Assembly (NCBI RefSeq): GCF_001541095.1
Contig: NZ_LMXH01000002.1
Location: forward strand, 181,010 to 245,009
Source: Paenibacillus sp. FJAT-26967
GTDB lineage: Bacteria; Bacillota; Bacilli; Paenibacillales; NBRC-103111
Direction of reading: 5' to 3'
Length of the DNA stretch: 64,000 nt
Shown here: piece by piece, positions 51,022 to 60,751 of the stretch
Layout: each line of letters begins with the position of its first letter
How positions within the stretch are numbered: the first letter of the stretch is position 1
The notes under the pieces: model-generated
What the model was told of the DNA's origin: nothing
Database searches by the model: none
The model's input: the letters and a program-made list of their open reading frames with translations, nothing else
Position numbers and translations under genes: made by a program

Positions 51022-51453
51022 TTAATAAAAATTTTTCTTTCGCGTTTTTCCCATTAGGCCAGTTAAGCCAAGAACACCGAGAAATCCCATCCAATCCAGC
51101 TTGCGGCTTCCTTTTTGGGCCGACGGAGAGATTTTGCTGTCAAATTGCATCATGTTAATATTGTTAGGCTTGGCTGGAGGATAACTGCCCGGTTTGGGAG
51201 TCGGCTCGAGGAAGGGAGCAGACTGATTCGTACGGATACCTCCGTTTGAAAATTCGGCCGGATCATAAAGGCCTGTAGAACCGCTTATACCGGAATGAAT
51301 GGTTTGGGAGCCATAGGAAGAACGGTCTTGAACATAGGCTTCGGAGTTTCCTGTTAGACCGCTATACCCAGTGCCGGCCGCTTGAACCGGCACGGTAGAG
51401 ATTATTCCACAGCTAATAAGAGCCGCTGCTGCCAAAGTGAATAACCGCTTCAT
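51022..51453 (-). CDS. Secreted protein with C-terminal WGxxG-like hydrophobic motif
   Basis: 143 residues. Signal peptide (MKRLFTLAAAALISCGIIST... VQA), Ser/Gly/Tyr-rich disordered middle, and a C-terminus DWMGFLGVLGLTGLMGKTRK: Trp, Gly every third residue, then a basic cluster. This resembles the WGxxGxxG type of C-terminal sorting/membrane motif. Start with AGGAGGTG spaced six bases before the ATG. Function unknown. Confidence 0.72.
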   Translation of the reverse strand: MKRLFTLAAAALISCGIISTVPVQAAGTGYSGLTGNSEAYVQDRSSYGSQTIHSGISGSTGLYDPAEFSNGGIRTNQSAPFLEPTPKPGSYPPAKPNNINMMQFDSKISPSAQKGSRKLDWMGFLGVLGLTGLMGKTRKKNFY

Positions 51454-51665
51454 TAAGAACACCTCCTGCTGTAGATTTTCTCTTCATTGGTTTACCCTGC
51501 GCCATGAATGTCATGCAAGGAAAAGTCCTCTAAAACAGGGCTTAGACAGGTTTCGGCAATTTATCTTCACGGTGGCAAGATATAGAAACTGAAATTGCAA
51601 TACAAACGAGTCTATAATAAGATGTTGATTAGATTGAAGTCTGGTGTCAGAAAGAAGGGGAAGCT

Positions 51666-52004
51666 ATGGGAGAACGTTCGCTGAAGGATATGCAGCAGGA
51701 AGTGGACGCATACATATCGCAATTTAAAGAGGGTTATTTCTCTCCACTCGCCATGCTTGCTCGTATGTCTGAGGAAGTTGGCGAGCTTGCACGGGAAGTC
51801 AATCACGAATTTGGAGAAAAACCTAAGAAATCTTCCGAAGAAGATAATTCCATCGAGCTTGAGCTCGGTGATATTTTGTTTATTACCATTTGCTTTGCAA
51901 ATTCACTGGGGATCGATCTGACAGAAGCCCACGATAAAGTAATGCATAAGTTCAATACGCGAGATGCCGACAGGTGGACGAAAGTGAACACCGATTCTGA
52001 ATAG
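51666..52004 (+). CDS. ypjD: MazG-like nucleotide pyrophosphohydrolase YpjD
   Basis: 112 residues, all-helical NTP-PPase. Metal-binding residues in SEEVGELAREV (ExxE) and ELELGDILF (ExxD). TATAAT at 51613-51618 is a possible -10. Likely housecleaning of non-canonical dNTPs. Same place as ypjD before dapB. Confidence 0.9.
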   Translation: MGERSLKDMQQEVDAYISQFKEGYFSPLAMLARMSEEVGELAREVNHEFGEKPKKSSEEDNSIELELGDILFITICFANSLGIDLTEAHDKVMHKFNTRDADRWTKVNTDSE

Positions 52005-52060
52005 ATCTCATATGCTGTACCATCCCCCGAAAGTATACGGCTTAGAAGGAGGGTGGGGAG

Positions 52061-52561
52061 ATGGATGGGGAAATTCAAATTCAGAAGGCTTATGAGTCTA
52101 TTCTCAGTAATGACTTTGAAGGAGCAATCGAATGGTTCGAGAAGGCCATTGCGGCTGAGCCGGATAATGCTTCTTATCATTACAAGCTATCGTTTACTTA
52201 TGCCAGAAATTTCAGAATCAGTAAAGCCCTTCAGCATGCGGAGACTGCTTCAACTCTTGAACCTGAGAATGAGACTTATCTGTATCATTTGACGACGCTC
52301 AAAGCGAAAGCACTGGTAGCGGAGGCCGATAAGTACCTTCAGCAGACCGTTGAACAGTTTCAAACTGCCGTTGCCTTATTGAAGCAGGCGGCTGCGCTTG
52401 ACCCGCTTAGTGTGGAAGCCCAGCTTGGGCTTGCAGCCGCATACGCCGGAATAGATGATTATTCGTCTGCTCTTGTGGCTGTAAAGGAAGCACTGCGGTT
52501 AAATCCGCAGCATGAGCTGGCCGCGGCGATGCTGGAACAGTACCGCAAGCGGCTGCGTTAA
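52061..52561 (+). CDS. Tetratricopeptide-repeat protein
   Basis: 166 residues with about four TPR units (AIEWFEKAIAAEPDNASYHY, ALLKQAAALDPLSVEAQLGL, ALVAVKEALRLNPQHELAAA). Soluble scaffold; partner unknown. RBS AAGGAGGGTGGGGAG. Lies between ypjD and dapB, absent there in B. subtilis. Confidence 0.85.
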   Translation: MDGEIQIQKAYESILSNDFEGAIEWFEKAIAAEPDNASYHYKLSFTYARNFRISKALQHAETASTLEPENETYLYHLTTLKAKALVAEADKYLQQTVEQFQTAVALLKQAAALDPLSVEAQLGLAAAYAGIDDYSSALVAVKEALRLNPQHELAAAMLEQYRKRLR

Positions 52562-52609
52562 TTTGGAAGAACATAGACTCTGCACAAGATAGAAAGGATT
52601 GGATAAATA

Positions 52610-53410
52610 ATGGAACCAATTAAAGTAGCTGTAGCTGGCGCAAGCGGGAGAATGGGACGTGAAGTTGTTAAGATGGTACTTAGCGACCCGAAATTGAAGC
52701 TGGTAGCTGCCGTTGACCGGTCATCCGGACCGGTAGATGCCGGCACATTAGTCGGACAGGCGCCATGCGGAATTAAGATGTCCAATGATTTGGAAATGGC
52801 TCTGATCGAGTCCAAAGCCGATGTTCTCGTCGATTTTACAGCTCCGCAGAGTGCGGTAGCCAATACGTCATTAGCAATCCGCCATGGCGTCCGTCCGGTT
52901 ATCGGAACCACAGGTTTCACCCCTCAGGAAATTAAAGATCTCGATTCGGAGTGTCAGGCTAAAAACATTGGCGGTCTGATCGCGCCTAATTTCTCGATCG
53001 GTGCCATTCTGATGATGAAATTCGCCGCTCAGGCAGCTAAATATTATCCTCACTTGGAAATTATCGAGTATCATGGTGATCAGAAACTGGATGCACCTTC
53101 AGGAACGTCAGTTAAGACCGCTGAAATGATTTCCGAGATCCGCGAGGAGATAAGACAGGGCAATCCCAATGAGGAAGAAAAACTCGAGGGAGCCAGAGGC
53201 GCCTATTATAACGGCTTCCGCATCCACAGTGTGCGCTTGCCGGGCGTTTTTGCCCAGCAGGAAGTAATTATGGGCGCTCACGGTGAATCTTTGAAGATCC
53301 GTCATGATTCCTACGAACGGTCGGCTTACATGCCTGGAGTGAATACGGCCATTCATAAAGTTATGACCTACAGCGGCATGGTATATGGTTTTGAGCATTT
53401 TATTGATTAA
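52610..53410 (+). CDS. dapB: 4-hydroxy-tetrahydrodipicolinate reductase
   Basis: 266 residues. NAD(P) site [13 protein letters not shown], catalytic [13 protein letters not shown] (family EHHHxxKxDAPSGT variant with YHGDQK), GTTG. Lysine/diaminopimelate and dipicolinate branch. Confidence 0.96.
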   Translation: MEPIKVAVAGASGRMGREVVKMVLSDPKLKLVAAVDRSSGPVDAGTLVGQAPCGIKMSNDLEMALIESKADVLVDFTAPQSAVANTSLAIRHGVRPVIGTTGFTPQEIKDLDSECQAKNIGGLIAPNFSIGAILMMKFAAQAAKYYPHLEIIEYHGDQKLDAPSGTSVKTAEMISEIREEIRQGNPNEEEKLEGARGAYYNGFRIHSVRLPGVFAQQEVIMGAHGESLKIRHDSYERSAYMPGVNTAIHKVMTYSGMVYGFEHFID

Positions 53411-53475
53411 CAACCATCTGTCTGCATGACATACATATAGACAGCCTCAAGGAGGCAGGGAAGGGAGAAGCGACA

Positions 53476-53895
53476 ATGATGAATATTGCGCTAATCGCAC
53501 ACGACCGGAAAAAAGATGAAATGGTTAATTTCATAATTGCCTATGAATCGGCTTTTACTGGACACCAACTTTATGCAACGGGGACGACCGGACAGCGGAT
53601 TATGGACAGTACGAGCTTGATCATTCACCGGTTTATGTCCGGTCCGCTCGGAGGAGATCAACAAATTGGTGCTCTCGTGGCACAAAATGAAATGGATCTG
53701 ATCATCTTTCTCCGCGATCCTCTGATGGCTCAGCCTCATGAGCCGGATATCACCGCTCTTCTACGGCTTTGTGACGTGATGGGCATACCTCTTGCGACCA
53801 ATGTGGCGACGGCTGAACTGCTGGTGCGGGCTTTGCAAAGGGGAGACTTTGCCTGGAGAGAGCTTGTCCACAAGTACAAGCCGGGGGAGGCTTAA
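53476..53895 (+). CDS. mgsA: Methylglyoxal synthase
   Basis: 139 residues. [14 protein letters not shown], catalytic aspartates in [12 protein letters not shown] and FLRDPL. Converts DHAP to methylglyoxal, which bacillithiol (next two genes) helps detoxify. Two adjacent ATG starts (53476, 53479). Stop and next start share one base. Confidence 0.95.
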   Translation: MMNIALIAHDRKKDEMVNFIIAYESAFTGHQLYATGTTGQRIMDSTSLIIHRFMSGPLGGDQQIGALVAQNEMDLIIFLRDPLMAQPHEPDITALLRLCDVMGIPLATNVATAELLVRALQRGDFAWRELVHKYKPGEA

Positions 53896-54617
53896 TGGAG
53901 ACGGTCGATATTCTCGTATTTGGCGCCCATGCAGATGATGCTGAAATCGGGATGTCCGGTACGATTCTTAAACATACACGGGCCGGTATAACTGTCGGCT
54001 TGTGTGATCTTACACGTTCGGAGATGTCCTCGAACGGGACGGTTGAGAATAGATTCCTGGAAGCTGATGAAGCGGCCGATGTACTCGGAGTGTCTCTTCG
54101 GAGCAATCTGGGATTGCCTGACCGGGGGCTGTCCGCAACCAGTAAGGACCAGATAGATGCAGTAACCCAAGAAATTCGGCTCCGTAAGCCGCGTATCGTG
54201 TTCGCTCCTTATTGGGAAGATCGCCACCCGGATCATATCGCATGCTCGCGTATCGTACAGGAAGCGGTTTTTAATGCGAAATTGCGCAGATACCTTCCGG
54301 AGACCGAAGCGGTTCAGGTCGAAAGTCTTTATTTTTATTTTATAAACGATACAGCGGATCCGGATCTTGTGGTGGATATTTCGGACGTGTACGCAGGCAA
54401 AAGACGTGCGCTGAAAGCTTACAAATCTCAGTTCACAGCTCCTGAAATAGGCAAAGATATCGTCGCTACGCCTATCAATCAGAATTATTTGCAGCGGGTA
54501 GAAGCCAGGGATGCTCTGCTTGGCCAGAAACGAATGTACACCTATGCAGAAGGATTTATGTCTAAACTGCCTTACTCCGTCGATTACTTTCTGCCCAAGA
54601 AAGGAAATGAAATATGA
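53895..54617 (+). CDS. bshB1: Bacillithiol biosynthesis deacetylase BshB1
   Basis: 240-residue PIG-L/LmbE zinc deacetylase: GAHADDAEIGMSGT (H12, D15) and YWEDRHPDHIA. Deacetylates GlcNAc-malate. Coupled upstream to mgsA and downstream to bshA (ATGA). Confidence 0.94.
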   Translation: METVDILVFGAHADDAEIGMSGTILKHTRAGITVGLCDLTRSEMSSNGTVENRFLEADEAADVLGVSLRSNLGLPDRGLSATSKDQIDAVTQEIRLRKPRIVFAPYWEDRHPDHIACSRIVQEAVFNAKLRRYLPETEAVQVESLYFYFINDTADPDLVVDISDVYAGKRRALKAYKSQFTAPEIGKDIVATPINQNYLQRVEARDALLGQKRMYTYAEGFMSKLPYSVDYFLPKKGNEI

Positions 54618-55792
54618 AGGACAAGCTCAAAATAGGGATTACGTGCTACCCGACACTTGGGGGCTCCGGTGTTGTGGCGACAGAACTTGGCAAATTACTG
54701 GCTGAAAAAGGCCACGAAGTGCATTTCATTACGCACAGCATGCCGTTTAGACTGGGGACGTTCCACCGTAACATTTATTATCACGAGGTTGAAGTCAGTG
54801 ATTATTACGTCTTCCGGTATCCCCCGTATGACTTATCTTTGGCCAGTAAGCTGGCTCAGGTGGCTCAAATGCAAGGTCTGGATCTGCTTCATGTGCATTA
54901 TGCAATTCCCCATGCAGTCTGTGCGCTTCTCGCCAAGCAGATGGTGGGTTCTCAGCTTAAAGTCGTAACTACACTTCACGGTACCGACATAACAGTTCTG
55001 GCACAAGATCACTCCATAAGTGATCTGATCCGTTATGCGATCAATGAGAGTGACGCTGTGACGGCTGTTTCCAATGATCTGATTGAGGAGACCCGGGAAA
55101 CACTCGATATTTCCAGAGAGATCGATCTTACATATAATTTTGTAGATAAGCGTGTTTATTATCCGCGAAGCGTAGAGACGCTCCGTAAAGAATTTGCGCG
55201 CGATGATGAGAAAATTTTGCTCCATATCTCAAATTTCCGTCCCGTTAAAAGAGTTCTGGATGTGGTCGATGTATTTGAGCGGGTTAGCAAGGATGTGCCA
55301 AGCCGGCTCTTATTTGTGGGAGAAGGCCCTGAGCTCTCCAAAGTCATCAGCCATGTGAAAGAGCTTGGACTGTCCGACCGGGTTACCTTTTGCGGCAAGC
55401 AGGATGATGTTGCGCAGCTGATTTCGTTAGGTGATGTGATGCTTCTCCCTTCTGAGAAGGAAAGCTTCGGTCTAGTGGCTTTGGAAGCGATGGCTTGCGG
55501 TGTGCCGACTGTCGGTTCCAGGGCCGGAGGGATTCCCGAGCTTGTTACACACGGAGAAACAGGATTTTTGACGGATATCGGGGATACGGAGCGTATGGCA
55601 GAGCATGTCAGAGAACTTTTGACCAATGATCGGCTCTATGAACAAATGTCCGCAGCGTGCCTGGACCGCGCCCGTACAACGTTCTGTAATGACCGGATCA
55701 CGATGCAATATGAGGAAATCTATTACCGGGTTCTCGGAAGAGAGATTCCCGAATCCCACCGGATTGAGAAAGCGCAGTGTGAGATCGATTAG
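54614..55792 (+). CDS. bshA: Bacillithiol biosynthesis glycosyltransferase BshA
   Basis: 392-residue GT4 enzyme making GlcNAc-malate: GGSGVVATELGKLLAEKGHE at the N-terminus, HGTDIT, and the donor-site EX7E in SEKESFGLVALEAMACG. First step of bacillithiol synthesis. Confidence 0.95.
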   Translation: MKDKLKIGITCYPTLGGSGVVATELGKLLAEKGHEVHFITHSMPFRLGTFHRNIYYHEVEVSDYYVFRYPPYDLSLASKLAQVAQMQGLDLLHVHYAIPHAVCALLAKQMVGSQLKVVTTLHGTDITVLAQDHSISDLIRYAINESDAVTAVSNDLIEETRETLDISREIDLTYNFVDKRVYYPRSVETLRKEFARDDEKILLHISNFRPVKRVLDVVDVFERVSKDVPSRLLFVGEGPELSKVISHVKELGLSDRVTFCGKQDDVAQLISLGDVMLLPSEKESFGLVALEAMACGVPTVGSRAGGIPELVTHGETGFLTDIGDTERMAEHVRELLTNDRLYEQMSAACLDRARTTFCNDRITMQYEEIYYRVLGREIPESHRIEKAQCEID

Positions 55793-55824
55793 CGTCTCTT
55801 TCGGTTACGCAAGGGTGAACCATA

Positions 55825-57267
55825 ATGGCAGATAACCTTCAGGAAATGATGAACGAAGGGCGAGAAGTGCTGACCGAGCTTCAAAAAGCGGGGCATCAGG
55901 CTTATTTTGTGGGCGGATTTGTAAGAGACTTAACGCTCGGACGTTCCATTAAAGATATAGATATTGCAACCTCAGCTCTTCCGGAAGAGGTGATTGCTTG
56001 TTTTCGGCGAACCGTGCCGACCGGGCTGCAGCATGGGACCGTAACGGTAATTACGGAAAAGCACACCTTTGAAGTCACGACATTCCGTAAGGAAGCGGAA
56101 TATGAGGCCTTCCGGAGGCCTTCCGGAGTCGAGTATATCGAAGACCTGGAGGAAGATCTGAAGCGAAGGGACTTCACCATCAATGCGATGGCGATGAATG
56201 CGGACGGGACGCTGATTGATCCGTTCGGTGGTCGTCAAGATCTGGCGGGCAGCCTGCTCCGCTGCGTCGGAGAAGCGGCTGAACGGTTCGGTGAAGATGC
56301 TCTGCGCATGCTGCGGTGTATCCGGTTCGCCGCGGAATACGGCCTCCAGATCGAGGAGGCTACATGGTCAGCGCTGCTCGGGCAGATTCCGCTCCTGAAG
56401 CATATCGCGATGGAGCGGGTGCGTGCGGAGCTGCAGCGCATGATTGGCGGCGCGGACCCCTCACGCGCTGCACGGCTGCTGCTGGCGAGCGGCTGGTGGC
56501 GGTATGCCAAGACGCCGCTAGCGCTGCCTTACGCGGCCTGGGCGGATGAGACCGCGCAGGCCGCCGTTGCCCATCTGTCCACTCTTCAGGAGGAAGAGGA
56601 CAGATGGGCGGTCCTGCTGCTGCTTATTGGCTCGCAGCAGCAGGAGATTGTCAGGGCGGAGCTGCGCGCTCTGACGTTCCCTGGCGAGGATATTACGCGC
56701 ATCGCGCATATCCTCGCCGTACACGCGCTTCTGCTTCGCGGGGGTGATGCAGAAGCGGCAGGGCGGCCGGAGGATGCGGCCGCTGCAAAAGCGCGTGAGG
56801 CGCGCTTCAAGCGTGCCGTGCTGCGTCACGGTACGGAGGCCGCGCGGGGCTGGCTGCGCGCGGCGGGATTCCTGCACCTGGTTTGGGTGCAGCGGGAGGC
56901 CGCGCGCAATTCTCCAGGTTACGATACATCTGATAAGGGCGGGTTAACGGAGCCTGCCGCTGCTGCCGCTCTCTCCGGTGAAGAAATCGCTAATGCTGCG
57001 CAGGCGGCTATGCTGGGGGACCTCTTCTGCTTCATCCAAGAAGGCGCAGCGGAATATCTCTCAGGCGGTGAGCAGTGGATAGCGGATATGCCAGTATACG
57101 GAGTCAAAGATCTGGCTGTCGGCGGAAGCGAGCTTATGGAAGCCGCGGGGCGTAAAGCAGGCCCTTGGCTGGGAGAAGTATTGAATTCCCTTACGGAGCG
57201 GGTTGCGCTCGGCAAACTGAATAATAACAGGGAAGCGCTGCTGGAAGCGGCTTTTCCTGATGCATAG
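55825..57267 (+). CDS. cca: CCA tRNA nucleotidyltransferase
   Basis: 480 residues, longer than typical Bacillus Cca (~400). Catalytic head: FVGGFVRDLTLGRSIKDIDIATS, RRDFTINAMAM, DPFGG and EDALRMLRCIRFAAEYG. The C-terminal half (about 205-400) is Ala/Arg-rich and strikingly GC-rich (42 of 60 bases at 56401-56460), which may explain the extra length. Confidence 0.93.
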   Translation: MADNLQEMMNEGREVLTELQKAGHQAYFVGGFVRDLTLGRSIKDIDIATSALPEEVIACFRRTVPTGLQHGTVTVITEKHTFEVTTFRKEAEYEAFRRPSGVEYIEDLEEDLKRRDFTINAMAMNADGTLIDPFGGRQDLAGSLLRCVGEAAERFGEDALRMLRCIRFAAEYGLQIEEATWSALLGQIPLLKHIAMERVRAELQRMIGGADPSRAARLLLASGWWRYAKTPLALPYAAWADETAQAAVAHLSTLQEEEDRWAVLLLLIGSQQQEIVRAELRALTFPGEDITRIAHILAVHALLLRGGDAEAAGRPEDAAAAKAREARFKRAVLRHGTEAARGWLRAAGFLHLVWVQREAARNSPGYDTSDKGGLTEPAAAAALSGEEIANAAQAAMLGDLFCFIQEGAAEYLSGGEQWIADMPVYGVKDLAVGGSELMEAAGRKAGPWLGEVLNSLTERVALGKLNNNREALLEAAFPDA

Positions 57268-57285
57268 AATGTGAGTTGAAAAAAC

Positions 57286-58260
57286 ATGTCGGTACGCAAG
57301 CAAATTTTGGAGCTGTTTCGTCATAATCGAGGTTCTTACTTGTCGGGTGAAGATATCAGCCGTGAATTGGGGTGCAGCCGTACGGCGGTCTGGAAGCACA
57401 TTGAAGGGCTCCGGCAGGAGGGGTATCGCTTCGATGCCGTCACGCGCAAGGGATACTGCCTAATCGAAGAGCCGGAGCGGATCGAGGAGAAAGCCATTGA
57501 AGAAGCGCTGAAGACTTCCTTTATGGGCAAGAACATCGTGCTTCTTGATGAAGTGGAGTCGACCATGAACGAAGCGCACAGACTGGTGGCTGAGGGAGCG
57601 AATGAAGGGACCTTGGTTATCGCAGAAGAACAGACCTCAGGCCGCGGCAGGATGGGGAAGAAGTGGCACTCTCCCAAAGGAAAGGGTATCTGGATGAGCC
57701 TGATTCTCAAACCCCGGGTTCCTGTTTATTTTGTCCCTCAGCTGACGCTTCTGACCGCGGTGGCTCTTTGCAGAGCAGTGCGGCGTGAAACCGGGATTGA
57801 TATCGGCATTAAATGGCCCAATGATCTACTCGTGCGAGGCAAGAAAGTAAGCGGCATTCTGCTGGAGATGAGCGGGGAAGACGAACGTCTTAAATATGTG
57901 ATTGTGGGGACCGGGATTACGGCTAATTTAACGGAAGAGGATATACCGGAAGAACTTGCCGCCGTTGCCACTTCTTTAGCCATTGAAGCAGGGACACCTG
58001 TCATGAGAGAAGCGTTGATCGCTTCTTTTTTGAATGAACTGGAAACTTTATATCAATTGTACATGGAGAATGGATTTGCCCCGATTCGCACGATGTGGGA
58101 AGCTATGAGCGTTACCCTTCACAGCCAAGTCCGCGTCAAGACTGCACAGGGTGTCATCGAAGGCAGAGCCGAATCGCTGGATGAAAGCGGAGCTCTAGTT
58201 GTACGGCAATTGGATGGAGAGAAGGTGCGGGTATACAGCGGCGACGTGGATATCCGTTAA
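57286..58260 (+). CDS. birA: Bifunctional biotin-protein ligase/biotin operon repressor
   Basis: 324 residues: N-terminal HTH (YLSGEDISRELGCSRTAVWK), biotin ligase core with SGRGRMGKKWHSP, KWPNDLLV and GTGITANL (unusual for the common GIGINVN), and a C-terminal SH3-like domain. Biotinylates carboxylases and represses bio genes. Confidence 0.95.
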   Translation: MSVRKQILELFRHNRGSYLSGEDISRELGCSRTAVWKHIEGLRQEGYRFDAVTRKGYCLIEEPERIEEKAIEEALKTSFMGKNIVLLDEVESTMNEAHRLVAEGANEGTLVIAEEQTSGRGRMGKKWHSPKGKGIWMSLILKPRVPVYFVPQLTLLTAVALCRAVRRETGIDIGIKWPNDLLVRGKKVSGILLEMSGEDERLKYVIVGTGITANLTEEDIPEELAAVATSLAIEAGTPVMREALIASFLNELETLYQLYMENGFAPIRTMWEAMSVTLHSQVRVKTAQGVIEGRAESLDESGALVVRQLDGEKVRVYSGDVDIR

Positions 58261-58445
58261 AACCACCTATTCAAATGGAGTTGGATTTGGTATACTGTCA
58301 CCGTAAGGCGGTATCTTTTAGAACTGCACTTGCGATGGTTAACACGTCACATAATTGCATAAAGTACGTTTGTGTTTTCTGATTCTGCTCTGAGCCTGAA
58401 GGACCGAGACAGAAGGATCACGATTGACGATTCTTTGACTATGCG

Positions 58446-58477
58446 CCCTTTCGGTTATTTTGCCGAAGGGGTTTTTG
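58446..58477 (+). terminator. Terminator/attenuator in the panB leader
   Basis: CCCTTTCGG pairs with CCGAAGGGG, then TTTTTG. It lies 186 bases after birA and 85 before panB. A possible extended -10 promoter TGGTATACT (about 58288-58296) precedes it, so it may be an attenuator. Confidence 0.75.
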
Positions 58478-58561
58478 ATGCGCAGAACCGGTTTAACTGG
58501 CTTGGACGGAATGGCACGGTTTTATTTTGTTCCACATACTACAGGAAAGCGTGGGATTTAT

Positions 58562-59422
58562 ATGGCGCAAGAGCGCAAACCGGTGACAACGGTCAAGCTG
58601 CAAAAAATGAAAGCAAGTAACGAACCGATTGCAATGGTTACCGCATACGACTTTTTATCCGCCCGTTTGGCGGACGAAGCAGGTGTGGATATGATTCTGG
58701 TCGGAGATTCGTTAGGAAACGTGATACAGGGACAGGAATCGACTCTGCCCGTCACACTCGATGAAATCATCTATCACACGAAAATGGTAACACGCGCGGT
58801 CAAATCGGCTTTTGTTATAGCGGATATGCCGTTTATGACTTACCATGGCAGTTTGGATCATACACTTCATAACGCAGGACGTATCATGCGCGAAGGACTG
58901 GCTAAGGGAATCAAGCTCGAAGGCGGAGCGGAACTCGCTCCAGCCGTCAAAGCTCTGACACTGGCTGGCGTCCCGGTCGTAGGGCATCTGGGTCTTACTC
59001 CCCAGTCTGTCCATGTCATCGGGGGGTACCGCGTACAAGGTAAAAATTCGGAACAGGCGGGGAAGCTGCTCAAAGACGCCAAAGCATTGCAGGAAGCGGG
59101 TGCAATTGCGGTTGTCCTTGAGTTAATTACAGAAGAACTCGCGGAATGGATCACGAAACAGTTGTCGATTCCTACGATTGGCATTGGCGCAGGCGCTTCC
59201 TGTGACGGACAAGTGCTAGTCTTCCATGATATGCTGGCCTATGATCCGGATGACCGCCGCAAAAAATTCGTTAAGGTATATGCTGAGGTAGGGCGGGCCA
59301 TTCGCGATGGGTTCGGAGATTACGTAAGTGATGTGAAAAGCCGTAAATTCCCTTCGGAGTCGCACGGGTTCAAGGGCGATAATGAGGTTCTCCAATATTT
59401 GTATGGCTCTACATTGAAATAA
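58562..59422 (+). CDS. panB: 3-methyl-2-oxobutanoate hydroxymethyltransferase
   Basis: 286 residues. MVTAYDFLSARLADEAGVD, VGDSLGNVIQG, metal site ADMPF, KLEGG and GIGAG. Adds hydroxymethyl to ketoisovalerate for pantothenate. ATG 58562 is where homology starts; its RBS is weak (GGAAAGCGTGGGA). In-frame upstream starts from 58460 would include the terminator sequence and are unlikely. Confidence 0.94.
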   Translation: MAQERKPVTTVKLQKMKASNEPIAMVTAYDFLSARLADEAGVDMILVGDSLGNVIQGQESTLPVTLDEIIYHTKMVTRAVKSAFVIADMPFMTYHGSLDHTLHNAGRIMREGLAKGIKLEGGAELAPAVKALTLAGVPVVGHLGLTPQSVHVIGGYRVQGKNSEQAGKLLKDAKALQEAGAIAVVLELITEELAEWITKQLSIPTIGIGAGASCDGQVLVFHDMLAYDPDDRRKKFVKVYAEVGRAIRDGFGDYVSDVKSRKFPSESHGFKGDNEVLQYLYGSTLK

Positions 59423-59455
59423 AGGCAGACGCAAGGCCTAAAGGAGAGAATTACG

Positions 59456-60346
59456 TTGGAAGTTATTCAAAGCATCGCTCTGCTCAGGAGCAAGCTGGAA
59501 GAGAAGAAAGAAACTCTGGGTACGGGACTGAAAGCTCCCGTCGGTCTTGTACCGACGATGGGCTACCTTCATGAGGGACATGCGAGCTTGTTGAAGGCTG
59601 CCCGCGAGGCTTCAGAAATCGTGGTTTTAAGCATATTCGTTAATCCCTTGCAATTCGGGCCTAATGAAGATCTGGACCGTTACCCGCGGGACACGGAGCG
59701 CGATTTGAAGGTAGCGGAAGCGGCAGGTGTGGACTTTGTCTTTTTGCCGCAGGTGGAAGAAATGTACCCGGGTTCTCGCTCCAGCCGCACGAAAGTATCC
59801 GTTTCGGAGATAACTTCAGTGCTTTGCGGAGCTTCGCGGCCCTTGCATTTTGACGGCGTGACTACCGTGGTCGCCAAGCTGCTGAACATTGTGCAGCCGG
59901 ACAAAGCTTTCTTCGGCCTGAAGGACGCTCAGCAGGTCGCTGTCATCAGCCAGATGGTGAGTGATTTGAATATGCCTGTAGAGATTGTAGCCTGCCCTAT
60001 ACTGCGTGAAGAGGACGGACTTGCCCTCAGCTCGCGCAATGTATTCTTATCTCCGGAGCAGCGTGAACAAGCACTTGTGCTCAGCCGCTCATTGAATCTT
60101 GCCGAAACTTGGATGATGGAACATCCTTCTTTTGCTGTAGAAGATCTCAGGAAACTGATCCAGGAATTTATTACAGCCCATTCCTCATTGGCTGAAATCG
60201 ACTATGTCGAGGTGCTGACGTATCCGCAGCTGGACAAGATCGATACTGTCTTTTCAGGCGAAACCGTTACCCTAATTGCAGCTCTGGCCGTCAAATTCGG
60301 CTCGACTCGTTTGATTGATAACCTTATCTTATCCTTGGGGAAGTGA
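59456..60346 (+). CDS. panC: Pantothenate synthetase
   Basis: 296 residues. VPTMGYLHEGHASLL (HxGH), FVNPLQFGPNEDL, KLLNIVQPDKAFFGLKDAQQ and SSRNVFLS. Joins pantoate and beta-alanine. TTG 59456 after AAAGGAGAG. panD follows in six bases. Confidence 0.96.
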   Translation: MEVIQSIALLRSKLEEKKETLGTGLKAPVGLVPTMGYLHEGHASLLKAAREASEIVVLSIFVNPLQFGPNEDLDRYPRDTERDLKVAEAAGVDFVFLPQVEEMYPGSRSSRTKVSVSEITSVLCGASRPLHFDGVTTVVAKLLNIVQPDKAFFGLKDAQQVAVISQMVSDLNMPVEIVACPILREEDGLALSSRNVFLSPEQREQALVLSRSLNLAETWMMEHPSFAVEDLRKLIQEFITAHSSLAEIDYVEVLTYPQLDKIDTVFSGETVTLIAALAVKFGSTRLIDNLILSLGK

Positions 60347-60352
60347 TCTGTC

Positions 60353-60736
60353 ATGTTCAGAACTATGATGAAAGCTAAATTGCACCGCGCTACCGTGACG
60401 GAAGCGAATTTAAATTATATCGGAAGTATTACGATTGATGAAGACCTGCTGGATGCTGTAGACATGCTCTCGAATGAGAAGGTCCAGATTGTGAACAACA
60501 ATAACGGCGCCCGTCTGGAAACCTACATTATTCCGGGTCCGCGCGGCTCTGGCGTGATTTGTCTCAATGGAGCTGCCGCTCGTCTTGTACAGACGGGGGA
60601 TACCGTCATTATTGTCTCTTATGCCATGATGACTGAAGAAGAAGCCCGCCGCCATAAACCCGCGGTAGCCATTATGGGTCCGAACAATAAGATTGCTGAG
60701 CTGTTAAAAGAGGAAATGCATTCAACCGTTCTGTAA
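60353..60736 (+). CDS. panD: Aspartate 1-decarboxylase
   Basis: 127 residues. Self-cleavage site Gly-Ser in NYIGSITID, giving the pyruvoyl group. TVTEANLNY and GAAARL complete the signature. Supplies beta-alanine for PanC. Confidence 0.96.
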   Translation: MFRTMMKAKLHRATVTEANLNYIGSITIDEDLLDAVDMLSNEKVQIVNNNNGARLETYIIPGPRGSGVICLNGAAARLVQTGDTVIIVSYAMMTEEEARRHKPAVAIMGPNNKIAELLKEEMHSTVL

Positions 60737-60751
60737 CGGCTGGTACCTTGC

